Assembly (NCBI RefSeq): GCF_032884065.1
Contig: NW_027062662.1
Coordinates: 1,542,552 to 1,606,551 of the forward strand
Origin: Artemia franciscana
Taxonomy: Eukaryota > Arthropoda > Branchiopoda > Anostraca > Artemiidae
Reading direction: 5' to 3'
Length of the DNA: 64,000 bases
Below are positions 35,640-47,288 of this stretch, in pieces. The notes beneath the pieces are model-generated. The model was given only the letters and a program-made list of their open reading frames with translations. It searched no databases and had not been told where the DNA came from. The translations under genes were made by a program, and so were the position numbers. Within the stretch, counting starts at the first letter, position 1. Each line of letters starts with the position of its first letter.

Positions 35640-37810
35640 TTGTTATTTTACTATGGATTAACTATGTATCACAATGTACAAACAACTATAGCATGTATTT
35701 TTAGTATTTTGTTTCCTTTCTGTGGTAGATGAGCTGAGGCTTTTTACTTTGGTATTACTTTCATTAAATATTTCATAAAAGAAACATAATATATATTTCA
35801 TTACTAGAGCCATTCAGATATTGTCTTGCCTAGTCTAGGAATGGAGGATGCCCTGGCCTAGCTACTTTGGAGCACCATAAGTTAAATCTCATCAACAGAT
35901 TTTGGTGCCATATTCCGGAAACTGTACCAATGAAGACTGATAGTTTATTGATGGATGTGTCAAAAAATGGCTGGACTGGTCTTCATTGGTCAAAATTATG
36001 GAATCTTTCAATGAAAACTAAACCAAAATTAAACTGTATTAAGATGGAATGAACGAGCTCTAAAATTGATCCCAGGTTTTGACGAATTTCCCAGGTATTT
36101 ATAAACTATTTTCACAGGTGTTGAGAATTGATGGTGGCAACATTGCTTCCAACTTAAATGAACATCTAAGTAATGAGTTAGATTGTAAAGGGACCACTCT
36201 GATAGAAATTCGCATCTGTTAGTTTTATTGTTTCGACCATTAAATGAACTACATTGGTAACTTGGATGACTTCATAATAGGAAGTTCAAATACCAGGGTC
36301 CAAATGTGCTCCCAGGTTTTCACCACATTTTCTTTTTGACAACCTGGAACGAAAATATTAGGAAAATTAACATTTTTTCGTGAATATGAAGTGCAAAAAG
36401 TTAAGGAAAGTAAATTTTTGTTTACTTTTCAGCAGACCTGAACCAAAACATTAGCTGCACAAGACAATGTATTGCTTTTTCTCTACAGGACTTTCTCTTT
36501 GTTCCTCTTTCTTGGAAATTTCTTTCTGATAGCAACATTTTAAGGGTAGCTATCAGGGCGCAGTTCAAGAAACAGGTAAGCTAATTGAATCGTGAAAGCG
36601 CTGTTTGGGGTATTTTAAGTCTTGCACTGTTTTGGTCAACAGTCTGTTTAAGACTTAGGTTGTTGAGCTTGGAAAATTTCTGTTCAACACTGGCAGTGCC
36701 GTAAAGCACACAAATTAAGATATAAAGTCAGACAGCTCTTTAAACAAAGTTTCTTTATCCTCATAGAATTTTTTTGCAGATGAACAAAAAAGAAATGGCT
36801 CTTAACATTCCTGTTAACCATTATCTCAATATATTGTTATTTTTCTGGAAGCATGAACTACTTATAACCAATTGAATTGGGCATTTTGCCACGTTCTACC
36901 TCAGTGTCGCCAGGAGATTCGAAAACCGATGAAGCCAAGGCATAAGGACATCTAGTTATTCTGGTAAGAAACGTACGGGTTCAAGCATTTAATGTTTTTT
37001 TTTAAAATTGCGTTGATCTGACCCAACTGCTTGCATATTTGTCAGATAAACCTTACCAAAACGTTAGGGCAGCTCATTTGGATATTGTAACCCTTTTGAG
37101 CACTCAATCTAGGGTTTTGCAAGTTTTTCAAGTGAGAAGGTGTATTTGGCCCCATCTTTATACAATCATGCGCAAAAACTGAGCAAAAGCTAACCAAACT
37201 TTGAATGGACCTTGTGTGTGAGCTATTTCTCTTTGTTTAGTAAAACATTTGAGAAGCGACTGAAAGCCTGTGGATTCATATTTAAGCTACCTAACAATCT
37301 TTTTTCAGTATATTGACCTTGTGTGGGACAAAAAAAAAGAAAGTACAAAGTAAATCTCCCTGAGGGGTCACGTATAAAGGCAAGAATTTTTGAAGCCTTC
37401 TCTTTTCCTCATAAATCTCCAGCTGAGTTTTCCACCTGACATAAACCCTAATATCCTTTTAGCTCACCTTCTCTCTTTAGATTATTTCCAACATATGCTA
37501 CTACATCCCATGTAAGAAGAAGGTCAATTCTTTTTTACATTTTTTAGCTACTAATGCAAGGGAGAGATCAAGGGAATGGGTAGTATAGTCTAGCAGAGAT
37601 AGGTCTGGCGTTTGCTTTCTCAACTGCACACAGAGCTATTTTTGCTGTCTGACATTAACAGTTTTTTAACACTTTTTCCTTTTTCAGAGGTAGCTACAAT
37701 TCCTTGACCTATATAATACATATTATTTGCGTGATCTATAGAAGTTTAAGCAACTCTTAAAAAGACAGACATTAAGTTTACCTTCAATACTCACATCAAA
37801 ACTGTTGCCT

Positions 37811-37811
<1 letters not shown>
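35640..37811. other. No gene seen
   Basis: The frame 35867-36052 includes 'LLMDVSKNGWTGLHW', faintly like an RNase H beta-strand in DIRS/LTR elements, but nothing around it supports that. Otherwise unremarkable AT-rich DNA. Confidence 0.4.

Positions 37812-37858
<47 letters not shown>
37812..37858. repeat. Poly(T) tract
   Basis: About 47 consecutive T. It could be the poly(A) tail of a minus-strand retrocopy, but no coding body follows on that strand. Confidence 0.9.
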
Positions 37859-37860
<2 letters not shown>

Positions 37861-40058
37861 CAATACTCATTTCCTAAATCAATTTTAGACCAGTTTCAGG
37901 GACACCAATTCGGTAAAATGTAAAGAGGACGGGCGAGTTCCTTCTATTCAGATTTTTGAACTCAGCAGACCTCGTATCGCCAAATTCCTCTCATACATAA
38001 AGACGACTTTTTTTTTCTTTTTCCTTTTTTTTATTATAAAACCCTCCTCCTTTCTTTTCAGTGATGACAGAACTAAAAGGAGAAACAAAAATGTCTTTAA
38101 ATGTCGCTACATTTAATACATTTTATAACAACCAAACTGGACACACTTGAAGTCGATATAACCTAATAAAACCTATTCAGAAAAAAAAATATTAATGGAC
38201 CAAGAGATATAAAAATCGATTCAGATTTGTTAATATCTTGTGTTGTCTTTCTGAGTCATTTGTTTTGTTAAACATACATAATGTGAGCTGCTGAAGTGGA
38301 AATTTTCCAACCTCTTTCAAGTGTTTATGTGAATGAAAACAGAATACTCAAGAATACAAACATGAAAGGGTTTCCAAGTTAATATGAAACAGCTTAATAA
38401 TCATTCTTATAAAACACTCAAACTTGACAGAAGGCTGAATGGGAAAATCTTGATTAACAGCAAAATGTCCTTTTAGGTCAGAAACTTTTGTCACTTTCAT
38501 AAGGCAAGTTCTTGGCAACCCTAGAAGTATATTTTTCTCAAATGTTTTTTTTTTTTTAATAAAGCTTGTATTCAAGAATTTCTGCCAACTCAACTTAATG
38601 TTACAATGCAAACGCATAAAACATTAAGGACATTTTTTACATACAGAAGACACGTTTCACTCTGTTGAAAATCAGTCTTGCAAATGATTTATTCTACCGT
38701 ATTGTAAAAACGAATAAGTGCTTCTCTTTACTCTTCCTGCCACCCTCTGCTCTGCAGACAAAAAAAAAGATAAAAAAAATCTGGACAATTTTCAGCTGGT
38801 GAAAGAAAAAGACAAAAAAAGCAGATATCACAGTAAGGACTTTACAGTACAATAAAGATACGACAAAAACGGGTAGACCTTTAACGAATTGCAACAAGAA
38901 TAATCTTTAAAACTATCGGATAAAGAAAAACATGCTTATTAACAATTCCAAAATAGGCATCGCTACCTCTAGGTAGAACTTTGTCTTAATTAACCATCTC
39001 TGTGAATTGCCTTTGTTTAATCTACTCATTTTACTGATTTAATATACGGTTTTTTATTATTTAAAATATAATGACTACTGTATTTAATATCCCGTGACTT
39101 TTGACATGACTTCTTAGAATACGGTATTTACCATCATTCTACTCCCTCAACTTATTTGATACAGTGGAGAAGAAAAAGTAGATGTTCCAATTTCTTGAAA
39201 TCTGTAAAATGTTCCCTTTTGAATTCGAATCATAGAAAAAGACAAAGTCTCAATGTGTTATTGGGCTAGATTGGGTTTAAAGGGTTTAACGCAAACAAAC
39301 CAATCGAAACATCGGTAATTTTGCTAATTTTCAGATCTGAGATATTGGAAATTTTTAATCTAAATACTAAAACTATCCGTATACTAGTCGTAAAATTTCA
39401 TTTTCAATGGAGTGAATTTTGCTTAGGTTTAGTAACTTATTTAAAATATTCCAACTGAATCATTGGAAAACGAATTCGTTAAGAAAAAAGAAGGAAACAG
39501 CTTTCTGTCCGATCCCTTGTTTTTAATTTTGGCATTTGCTTTCAAACTAATGAACCCTTTCAATAAGGACAGTTGTATATAGAATGACAGAAGACAGCTG
39601 CCGCGTGTTGGCCGTTTTCTATTAGGGCAATTTTGTGAAGTTAAGGTGCCGCAGCTTCAAGCGTATAATAATTTAGAGCTATCTATTTTAATATTAACTA
39701 GGTGTCGCTAAGTTAGACAAGCTACCAAACTCCTGTCTTCATTTTCAACTATAACCCTACTCCATTGGACAATTTATGACTTCATAAGTCAATGGCTACC
39801 TCACCTTAGTTTGAGCATATATCTTTATTTAACCACGTGGTCTAATGATTCAAAACTTTTTCTTTGTGCCAAGTTCAAACGCATTGTGATTTTGACAAAA
39901 TCCTTGGTTTTTAGAGGGTGGTAAAAAAATTCTTGCGATTGTTTTTTAGGGGTTTTTCCTTATCCGTCCCATCATATCAAGGTATTTGTATGATATACGC
40001 CCTACCTAATGTTCTTCTGATATGTTTCTCTGACGCTTAGTCCTAATGAAATATATCA
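37859..40058. other. No gene seen
   Basis: Minus-strand frames at 38348-38617 and 38694-38897 are low-complexity. No shared repeat noticed. Confidence 0.45.
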
Positions 40059-40205
40059 ATGTAAGATAAAGATCTAATACTTTAGAAGCTATATATTTGC
40101 ACATTAGGGGAGGGAGGTAAAGTAAAGTGGGTCTGCATGCCTTATGTGCTAGGTGAAATTATTCTCCATATTATGTAGTAAGAATTGTTTTCTAATTTCA
40201 CAACG
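40059..40205 (+). mobile_element. Family D foldback fragment
   Basis: 'gggaggtaaagtaaagtg', 'tctgcatgccttatgt' and 'ccatattatgtagtaag..ttgttttct' match in order the right arm of the foldback at 45627-46215 (46101-46210). Only one arm is present. Confidence 0.55.
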
Positions 40206-40984
40206 TCCAAATGCTTTGGTTAAAAATTGAGCTAAAATCACATAAAAATATATTGTACCAACAGGTGGGTTAACTATCTTGAAAAATCTGCATATTGTTA
40301 TTATTTTGAATTTTTATGCACAAAAAGTATTGACAAATTTTACTAATTAGTTTTAGTTAATTATTTTCAAAACTTAACGTGGCAATCTGCTCCACAAACC
40401 TACGGACATTCAAGAAGGAAGTTGATGAATATTATTCAAGTGACATTTTCTCCTTATGCAAATTTATTAGAAGAAATGCAAATTAAGATTTTTGTTTTGT
40501 AGAGGCTTAACGGCCTGCCATCAAATTTGCGAATATATTTATTTATTTATTAACACTGACACAATATGGCACCGCCTTAGCAGCTCCATAGTTTTGAAAT
40601 AATCAAAGCAGAAATCTTAGAAAATATAAATTCTCAGGGAGGAATGGACTTACGATGGGCACAGTGGCCAAAATATTTTTCGTTACGATGTCCTTTGTAC
40701 TTTCAGGAATGAAGCTAAGTAAAGCATAACCTGCTGCATCATTTTATTATGTTCTAACTATTTTGCAATTTTCAGAAGCCATGATGCCGCACGGTGGTCC
40801 ATTTGTCATCAAACATCCATGCAGTCCAGATAAAACAAAGGATGTTTTAGACTAATAATTTGCACGTTCGGTTGACTAATTTAATAAATTTCATATATTA
40901 ATTAAATTAAAGAGAATCTTGCTTCCATTGGCTAGTCTAGAAATACTGACAATTCCACTTTAGTCAAGTGCATTCCTAAAAAAA

Positions 40985-42510
40985 GTTAAATAAAAAAACA
41001 AGCTTTTTTTAACTGAAAGTAAGGAGCGACATTAAAACTTAAAACGAACAGAAATTACTTCGTGTATTAAAGGGGCTGTTCCCTCGCCAACGTCCCGCTC
41101 TTTACGGTAAAGTTTGACTCTTCCTCTCAATTCTACATTATAAAACAGTAAATAACTTTAAAGTAAAGAGCGGGACGTTGACGAGGGAACAGCCCCTTTA
41201 ATACACGGAGTAATTTTTGTTTGTTTTAAGTTTTAATGTCGCCCCTTACTTTCAGTTAAAAAACTTGTTTTTTTTTTAAATTTCTGAACGTTTTTGAATT
41301 AATACATGTTAGATTTTGGCTCTCCGAAAATGAATAATTAAAACGAAGTTTGCGTATTAATTTTTTGCTAAATGGATTTTTCTTACTTTTGACGGGACGA
41401 TTTTGAGAAAAAGGGGTGGGGGAGGAGACCTAGTTGTCCTCCAATGTTTCGGTTACTTAAAAAGGCAACTAGAACTTTTAATTTTAGCGAACGTTTTTAT
41501 TAGTAAAGGTTATACATACCTTACGATATAACTTACGTAACGAACTTCTACATTCGTATATTTTTATTTTGTATATTTGGCGGTTTGCCCCTCGTTAATA
41601 CCTCGCTCTTTAAACTAAAGCTTTAATTTTGTCCTAATTCTTTAAGAATGACCCCTGAATCACAAAGGCCGTAAAATAAATAGTTGAAATTACTAACAAT
41701 ACTTTTGCGTAATGAGCCAGGTATATAGGAGGAGATGGATCCCCCATATAAGTAATAATCTCTGTTCTTTTTAAGTTTTAATGCTGCTGCTTACTTTCAG
41801 TTGAAAAAAAAACTTTCATAATTATTTTTTCATTGTTTTTTTTAATAATGTTAGAAAATCCTTCGCCCCTTCATGGAATTTCTCTTCCCCCGTGACAAAT
41901 TCCTCTAAGGGAAGATCCTCTCATGTAGCGCCCTCCCCTAACCCCCTCCCCAACCAAAAAATCCCCCTCAAAACGTCTCTACACTTCCCAATAACCATTA
42001 CTGTATGTAAACACTGGTCAAAGTTTGTAACTTGCAGCCTTCGGGGGACTGTGAGGAAGTAAGTCAGCCCCAAAGACATAGTTATTATGTTTTTCGACTA
42101 TGCTGAACAAAATGACTATCAAAGTTTTGGTCCTTTGACTCTGGGAAAAAATGAGCGTGGAGAGGGCCTTGGCACCCTCCAATTTTTTTGGTCACTTAAA
42201 ATTTCCGTTATAATGAGCCCTTTCGTGAAATTCTAGGACCACTTGGTCGATACGATCATCCCTGGGGAAAAAAACAACAAAAAAACAAACAAATAAACAT
42301 GCACCCGTGATCGGTCTTCTGGCTAAAAATACGAAGTTCCGAATTTTTGTAGTTAGGAGCTCGAAACTGCTACAATGGGTTTTCTGATCCGCCGAATGTG
42401 GCGGTGTAATATTCGTTAAGATTCTATAAATTTTAGGGGGTGTTTCCCCCTATTTTCCAAAATAATACAAATTTTTTTAGGCTCGTAACTTTTGGTTAGT
42501 AAGGAAGAAT
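40985..42510 (-). mobile_element. Family A element, near-complete, minus orientation
   Basis: The reverse complement aligns almost throughout with 47420-49035. The module that is 3' in the element's own orientation lies at 40997-41272 and is a near-perfect palindrome. Upstream blocks include 'gatacgatcatccctgg' and 'aacaccccctaaaa' (as minus strand). At its far end it is cut by a TA tract. No protein is encoded. Confidence 0.85.
40997..41272. repeat. Near-perfect 116-bp inverted repeat of family A
   Basis: Arms 40997-41112 and 41154-41272 are reverse complements with few mismatches, joined by about 41 bases. It can form a long hairpin in RNA or cruciform in DNA. The arms contain 'gtaaggagcgacattaaaac' and 'gcccctttaatacac'. 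Confidence 0.9.
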
Positions 42511-42511
42511 T

Positions 42512-42639
<128 letters not shown>

Positions 42640-42740
42640 ATAAAATATAAAATGAAAAACGGAAATGCGACGTCCTGATCACAAGCGTATCAGGGATGAA
42701 GGCCTGACCCGCCGACTGTTGCGTTTAAAGGTTGGCGGCA

Positions 42741-42769
42741 AAAAGGTGGGTTCGCCACCTTTTGCTAGT
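42741..42769 (+). mobile_element. Helitron-like 3' terminus
   Basis: A 9-bp stem (aaaaggtgg / ccacctttt) around a five-base loop is followed one base later by CTAGT. A GC-rich hairpin just before CTRR-T is the known Helitron 3' signature. The duplicate copy is at 43522-43550. No matching 5' end was found, so this is a candidate. Confidence 0.5.
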
Positions 42770-42909
42770 GGAAGAACCGATTGTTTTGCCATTACTTTGT
42801 AGAGTATTTTTAAATATTTTATTAGTTTTCAATATTCAGTAAACTGTACACAAATATAGTTCGGTTTAATTTTTTAGGGCTATGACTATAAGTCAGCTGT
42901 GGTTGTGGT

Positions 42910-43363
42910 GTAAGTCAGCCCCAAAGACATAGTTATTATGTTTTTCGACTATGCTGAACAAAATGACTATCAAAGTTTTGGTCCTTTGACTCTGGGAAAA
43001 AATGAGCGTGGAGAGGGCCTTGGCGCCCTCCAATTTTTTTGGTCACTTAAAATTTCCGTTATAATGAGCCCTTTCGTGAAATTCTAGGACCACTTGGTCG
43101 ATACGATCATCCCTGGGGAAAAAAACAACAAAAAAACAAACAAATAAACATGCACCCGTGATCGGTCTTCTGGCAAAAAATACGAAGTTCCGAATTTTTG
43201 TAGTTAGGAGCTCGAAACTGCTACAATGGGTTTTCTGATCCGCCGAATGTGGCGGTGTAATATTCGTTAAGATTCTATAAATTTTAGGGGGTGTTTCCCC
43301 CTATTTTCCAAAATAATACAAATTTTTTTAGGCTCGTAACTTTTGGTTAGTAAGGAAGAATTA

Positions 43364-43423
<60 letters not shown>

Positions 43424-43686
43424 AAATATAAAATGAAAAACGGAAATGCGACGTCCTGATCACAAGCGTATCAGGGATGAAGGCCTGACCCGCCGACTGT
43501 TGCGTTTAAAGGTTGGCGGCAAAAAGGTGGGTTCGCCACCTTTTGCTAGTTGAAGAACCGATTGTTTTGCCATTACTTTGTAGAGTATTTTTAAATATTT
43601 TATTAGTCAATATTCAGTAAACTGTACACAAATATAGTTCGGTTTAATTTTTTAGGGCTATGACTATAAGTCAGCTGTGGTTGTGG
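42910..43686. repeat. Tandem duplication, unit 2 (777 bp)
   Basis: Same content as unit 1. It is shorter because the TA tract is about half as long and five bases (gtttt) are missing near 43606. I see only a few substitutions (for example 'ggcaccc' against 'ggcgccc'). Confidence 0.95.
43365..43421. repeat. (TA)n microsatellite in unit 2
   Basis: The shorter allele-like counterpart of the tract at 42512-42632. Confidence 0.95.
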
Positions 43687-45439
43687 TTTTTCACGTTAAA
43701 CCGCCAAAGATTCAACCTTTAGAAGTTTCCCATTCCCTCTCTACAACTTGGTTAAGAATGTCCGTGTTCCCTAATCACGTGGTGGGGGATATTCAAATAC
43801 CCATTATGCTTTTTCTCATATACGCCTCCCATCAGCAAAATTGGTGAAACAGTGGTTATGCATTAATATGAAAAAACCGTGACTCTGGCCGCTTCAATTC
43901 TAATTATGGTTACTGAACAATCTTTATGCAATTATAGTTCTGGAAAAGAGCCATCTGTGGATATAGCCAATTGCAAATATAGTGTTTTTGTTGCGATGAA
44001 TTTTTTTTGTATATCAGCCTTTTTTTTTAAAGTTGTTATTTCAAGGCGCTTTTTTCTATGTTTTGCAAAACTTTACTACCTGACTTAGAAGGTTGGACCT
44101 CAATTTGATTTCCGACCGGGAGCAAGGGCAGGATTCTTTTCCGGAGGAGGGGATGGAGCAAATTAAAAAAAAGGAATCAGGCTAATTACGAAAAATAAAG
44201 CGAAATGTGAGAGAAATCGTAAATATTTTGATATTTTGGGGATGTATGTTAAATCTAATGCTTCACTTCCCCTTCCCTTTGATTCCGTGCCTAAGGTGAG
44301 TTCTCTGAAAATATTTTCTCACATTTTGATTAAACATTCTCGATTATGAAGGGCTCTGACGAACTCAGCCCATCATCTGTAATAAATTGATGCTTACACA
44401 CTTGGATCCTCCTCCTGGTACTTAAGTAGGGTTTTTATCGGGGAAGGAGCAGAATATTAAAAAAAATTGGAGGAGGGGTATTGCAGCCCAAACATTACGC
44501 GAGTTATACTCCAACGCAAAAAAAAGGAATAAAAGAAAAACTCATTAAAATATTTAGCTTTTCAAAGAGAGAAACGGTGACCAAGGACAGGCAGGCACAT
44601 AGAACCCCCCTCCCCATAAAAGTATTTCGTAGATGTCTGATATTAGACCCACATACAAAGGGGTACTTTTCAAAATATAGGTGAGGGGGGGGCAAACAAT
44701 CTTGGACGGCTAACGCTCTTTTCTGCCTCTCCCCAATTAGTGCCGCCTCAGCCACTTCCAAATAGAGGGGGGGGGTCAATTTTGTGTTGAGACTACTCAA
44801 TGAAATTACCAAAAAAGGCATTTTTAAGAAATTTAGATGACAAACCTATTGCGTTTTTTTTTTTATAAAATTAGCGTCACCATTCACATTTCTGGGCACA
44901 CGGTTAGTCCCTACCCTGGTCCTTATTAGTTACACATGAATAGCACATTGATCAATTGGCTATGGACTTGGCTGATTTCAACAAAAGATAAATAATAGCC
45001 TAAACAGTGTTTTCGTGATTAGTTTTTGGAAAGGAGTTGGCGGAGAGCAAAGCGGGCGTTCATGCGTGGAAATGCCTTGAAGCGAAGCCAGCAATAGCAA
45101 TATACAGTTCCTCGTCTCTCGCTGAAAAGTGGTGAATAGCTTATTGATTTGGCTAAATTTTAGTTTATTTTGGATCTATAACTTCAGTTCCTGGTCATTT
45201 TTATTCGATTTGGTGAGCTAGTTTTTAACATAAATTATGTTTTAAGTTGAGGTTTGGATAGACTGGTTGAGGTAGCGGCTCTCCATAAGCGGATATTTTT
45301 TAGACTGCTAATTTTATGTTCTTTTTTTATGGTTTTGCTCAGGTTTTTCCAATTCATCCTCAGCCCACCTAGAGTAGTCCTAGGCTATATAAAAACCAAG
45401 GTAAATTGAGCAGTTCATAATTCTGACCTTAGAATAAAG
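43687..45439. other. No gene seen
   Basis: Contains G/C-run-rich patches (44680-44780) and short frames on both strands with no domain. Confidence 0.45.
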
Positions 45440-45525
45440 TGAACATAAAAATTGCTGGTAAAATTCTAGTTGATTGACTTCTTGCTATTTTGGAAAGTTG
45501 TTGGGTTAGGAAATTAAAACTTTTA
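45440..45525 (-). mobile_element. Family B terminal fragment
   Basis: 'ggtaaaattctagttgattg' followed by 'acttcttgctattttggaaag' matches the terminus of the family B element. Only about 80 bp of it remains. Confidence 0.6.
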
Positions 45526-45626
45526 GGGGTACCCTCCTCTATATAATGCAGCTTTTTGTGCATTACAGCTTATATTTTGGTCAAATTTGATCCTATATTA
45601 CTATTACAAGTGTACATCCTTGCTTG

Positions 45627-46215
45627 CAGCCTTGCTATACTTTACCCCCCCCCCCCCTCTTAATGTGCAAATATATAGCCCAAGTTATATATTTCCTATT
45701 TTAAGAAAACAATCCTTCCTTCATAATATGTAGAATAATTGATAAATCTTTACTTTCGTTCCAAGTGCTCTAAAGTGCGTATTACTGCATATAAGAAGAT
45801 TCTGACTATCACATACTGTTTCCTTGTCTTTATTAGAGAGGCGCATCCATCTCTGGTTGACCCTCCTCCTAAATGGGTCTAACTAAAAATGTATAAATCA
45901 GGATTGCTTACAGGTAACATTACCTGTAGACCGAAGCGTATTAGTCCATGAGCCCCACGGGCAGTGGGGACAGGTCTGTATTCTATGTTTATTTAATAAA
46001 GAGTGATAAAACTAAAAAAAAATCCAACGAGCTTTATTAAATAAATATAGAATACAGACCTGTCCCCACTGCCCGTGGGGCTCATGGACTAATACGCTTC
46101 GCTCTATAAAGTATAGCATAGCAGGTAAAGTATAGCAAGGCTGCATGCAAAATGTTTTATGTTAACTATGATTATTCTGCATATTATGAAGTACAAATTG
46201 TTTTCTTAACATGTT
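45627..46215. mobile_element. Family D foldback element
   Basis: The outer arms pair (45627-45646 with 46124-46143; 'cttcataatatgtagaata' near 45719 with its reverse near 46170). In the centre, 45933-46002 and 46031-46100 are almost perfect inverted copies of ~69 bp around a 28-base loop, with 'ccccacgggcagtggggaca'. Noncoding. The centre is much better conserved than the outer arms, so it may be a younger hairpin inside an older one. Confidence 0.75.
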
Positions 46216-46220
46216 TCCTT

Positions 46221-47162
46221 CTCTCCAGATAGCTCTCTAGGGCCTAGGCAAATACCTATATATGCAATAAATTTTCCATGCATTGGGAATTCACACCTAC
46301 TTTTGTCTGTATGTTACCTTTGGAAATGACCAAACGCTAATAGCAAAGAATAGTACCATTCATTCTTGTTTTCAAATGTGAGTTGTTACCTGCAATTGCG
46401 TCCCAGCCCCACCCCCCTTTCTGGTGGGCCAGATGTGGCCCTAGACTTTATGCTATACAAATCACATCTCGATTTGTTGTTCTTTTTTCAAATTTGTATT
46501 ATTACACACTTGTTGTTAACTGTTGTTGAGAAAAACGCATGAAAATGATGAAAATTTAGATAATCAACAAAATATTGTATTTAGCCTAGGGCTATATGTT
46601 GCTCCATAAGAGGGAGGGGACGCAACTGCGTAGAAAGGAATGAGGGAATAAATGGCACTTCTAGCGTGGGTAAATATTATATATTTACAGAATGTCCAGA
46701 TTGCCCAGAAACAAACCCCGTCGCTTTTGTGCAAGGATATTACCTCAAAGAGTTTTAAGTTTATTTTGGATATAAATTTGCTTTTTAATCCTTTTGAACT
46801 GATGGTGGTTTTTCAGAATTTTGGCAAGGTCAAAAGTAAAAAAAAAAATCTATACTGATCTCCTGATTCATTATCTTCGGCCGGGAGTACAGTGCATGGC
46901 TGGGGGCAATTCATCCGACGGGGCAATTCGATTTTAGATCGAGAGCTATATTCAATGACATCACCAGCGCAAGATTGAGAAAACTAGCGAGTGCTAGGGT
47001 AGGTGTATACCCAGTATAAGGGGGAACAAGTTACAAAAATCGGGGATGACGTACCATTGGCCTTGTTAGCCTAGAAGTTTATAAATATTTTTACGATATT
47101 CTCTTTCATTTCTTTTATTTCTTGTTCAATTTGCGTATTTTTTTAATTGTTTTTTTTTTTAA
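46221..47162. other. No gene seen; possibly the 5' part of the RTE-like LINE
   Basis: The endonuclease expected upstream of the RTE-type RT is not recognisable here. The short frame 46652-46858 has no domain. Confidence 0.4.
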
Positions 47163-47288
47163 GTGGAGGCCGTGGATAAAATTGTCGAGGATTTAGAAGA
47201 TGCAGCTAGACTGCATAATAGTAAAATATTGCACTGGAATGTTAATAAATTGAGAGGGAGTAGTTTATATGGACTTGTCCCAGTCAAA
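47163..47288 (+). pseudogene. RTE-like LINE ORF, linker before RT (5' piece)
   Basis: The frame reads 'IVEDLEDAARLHNSKI' then 'NKLRGSSLYGLVPVK', the linker between endonuclease and RT in this LINE type. At 47288 the frame is interrupted by a 1747-bp family A element. Coding sense resumes at 49036 with a peptide of the same linker (starting Asp-Arg-Asn-Glu). The endonuclease itself is not recognised upstream. Confidence 0.7.

Noticed and set aside
35867-36052. Possible DIRS/LTR RNase H fragment ('LLMDVSKNGWTGLHW')
   Set aside because: Only one short motif-like stretch with a substituted catalytic context and no neighbouring RT or recombinase.
37812-37858. Processed pseudogene marked by poly(T)
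   Set aside because: No coding body or target duplication can be seen next to the tract.
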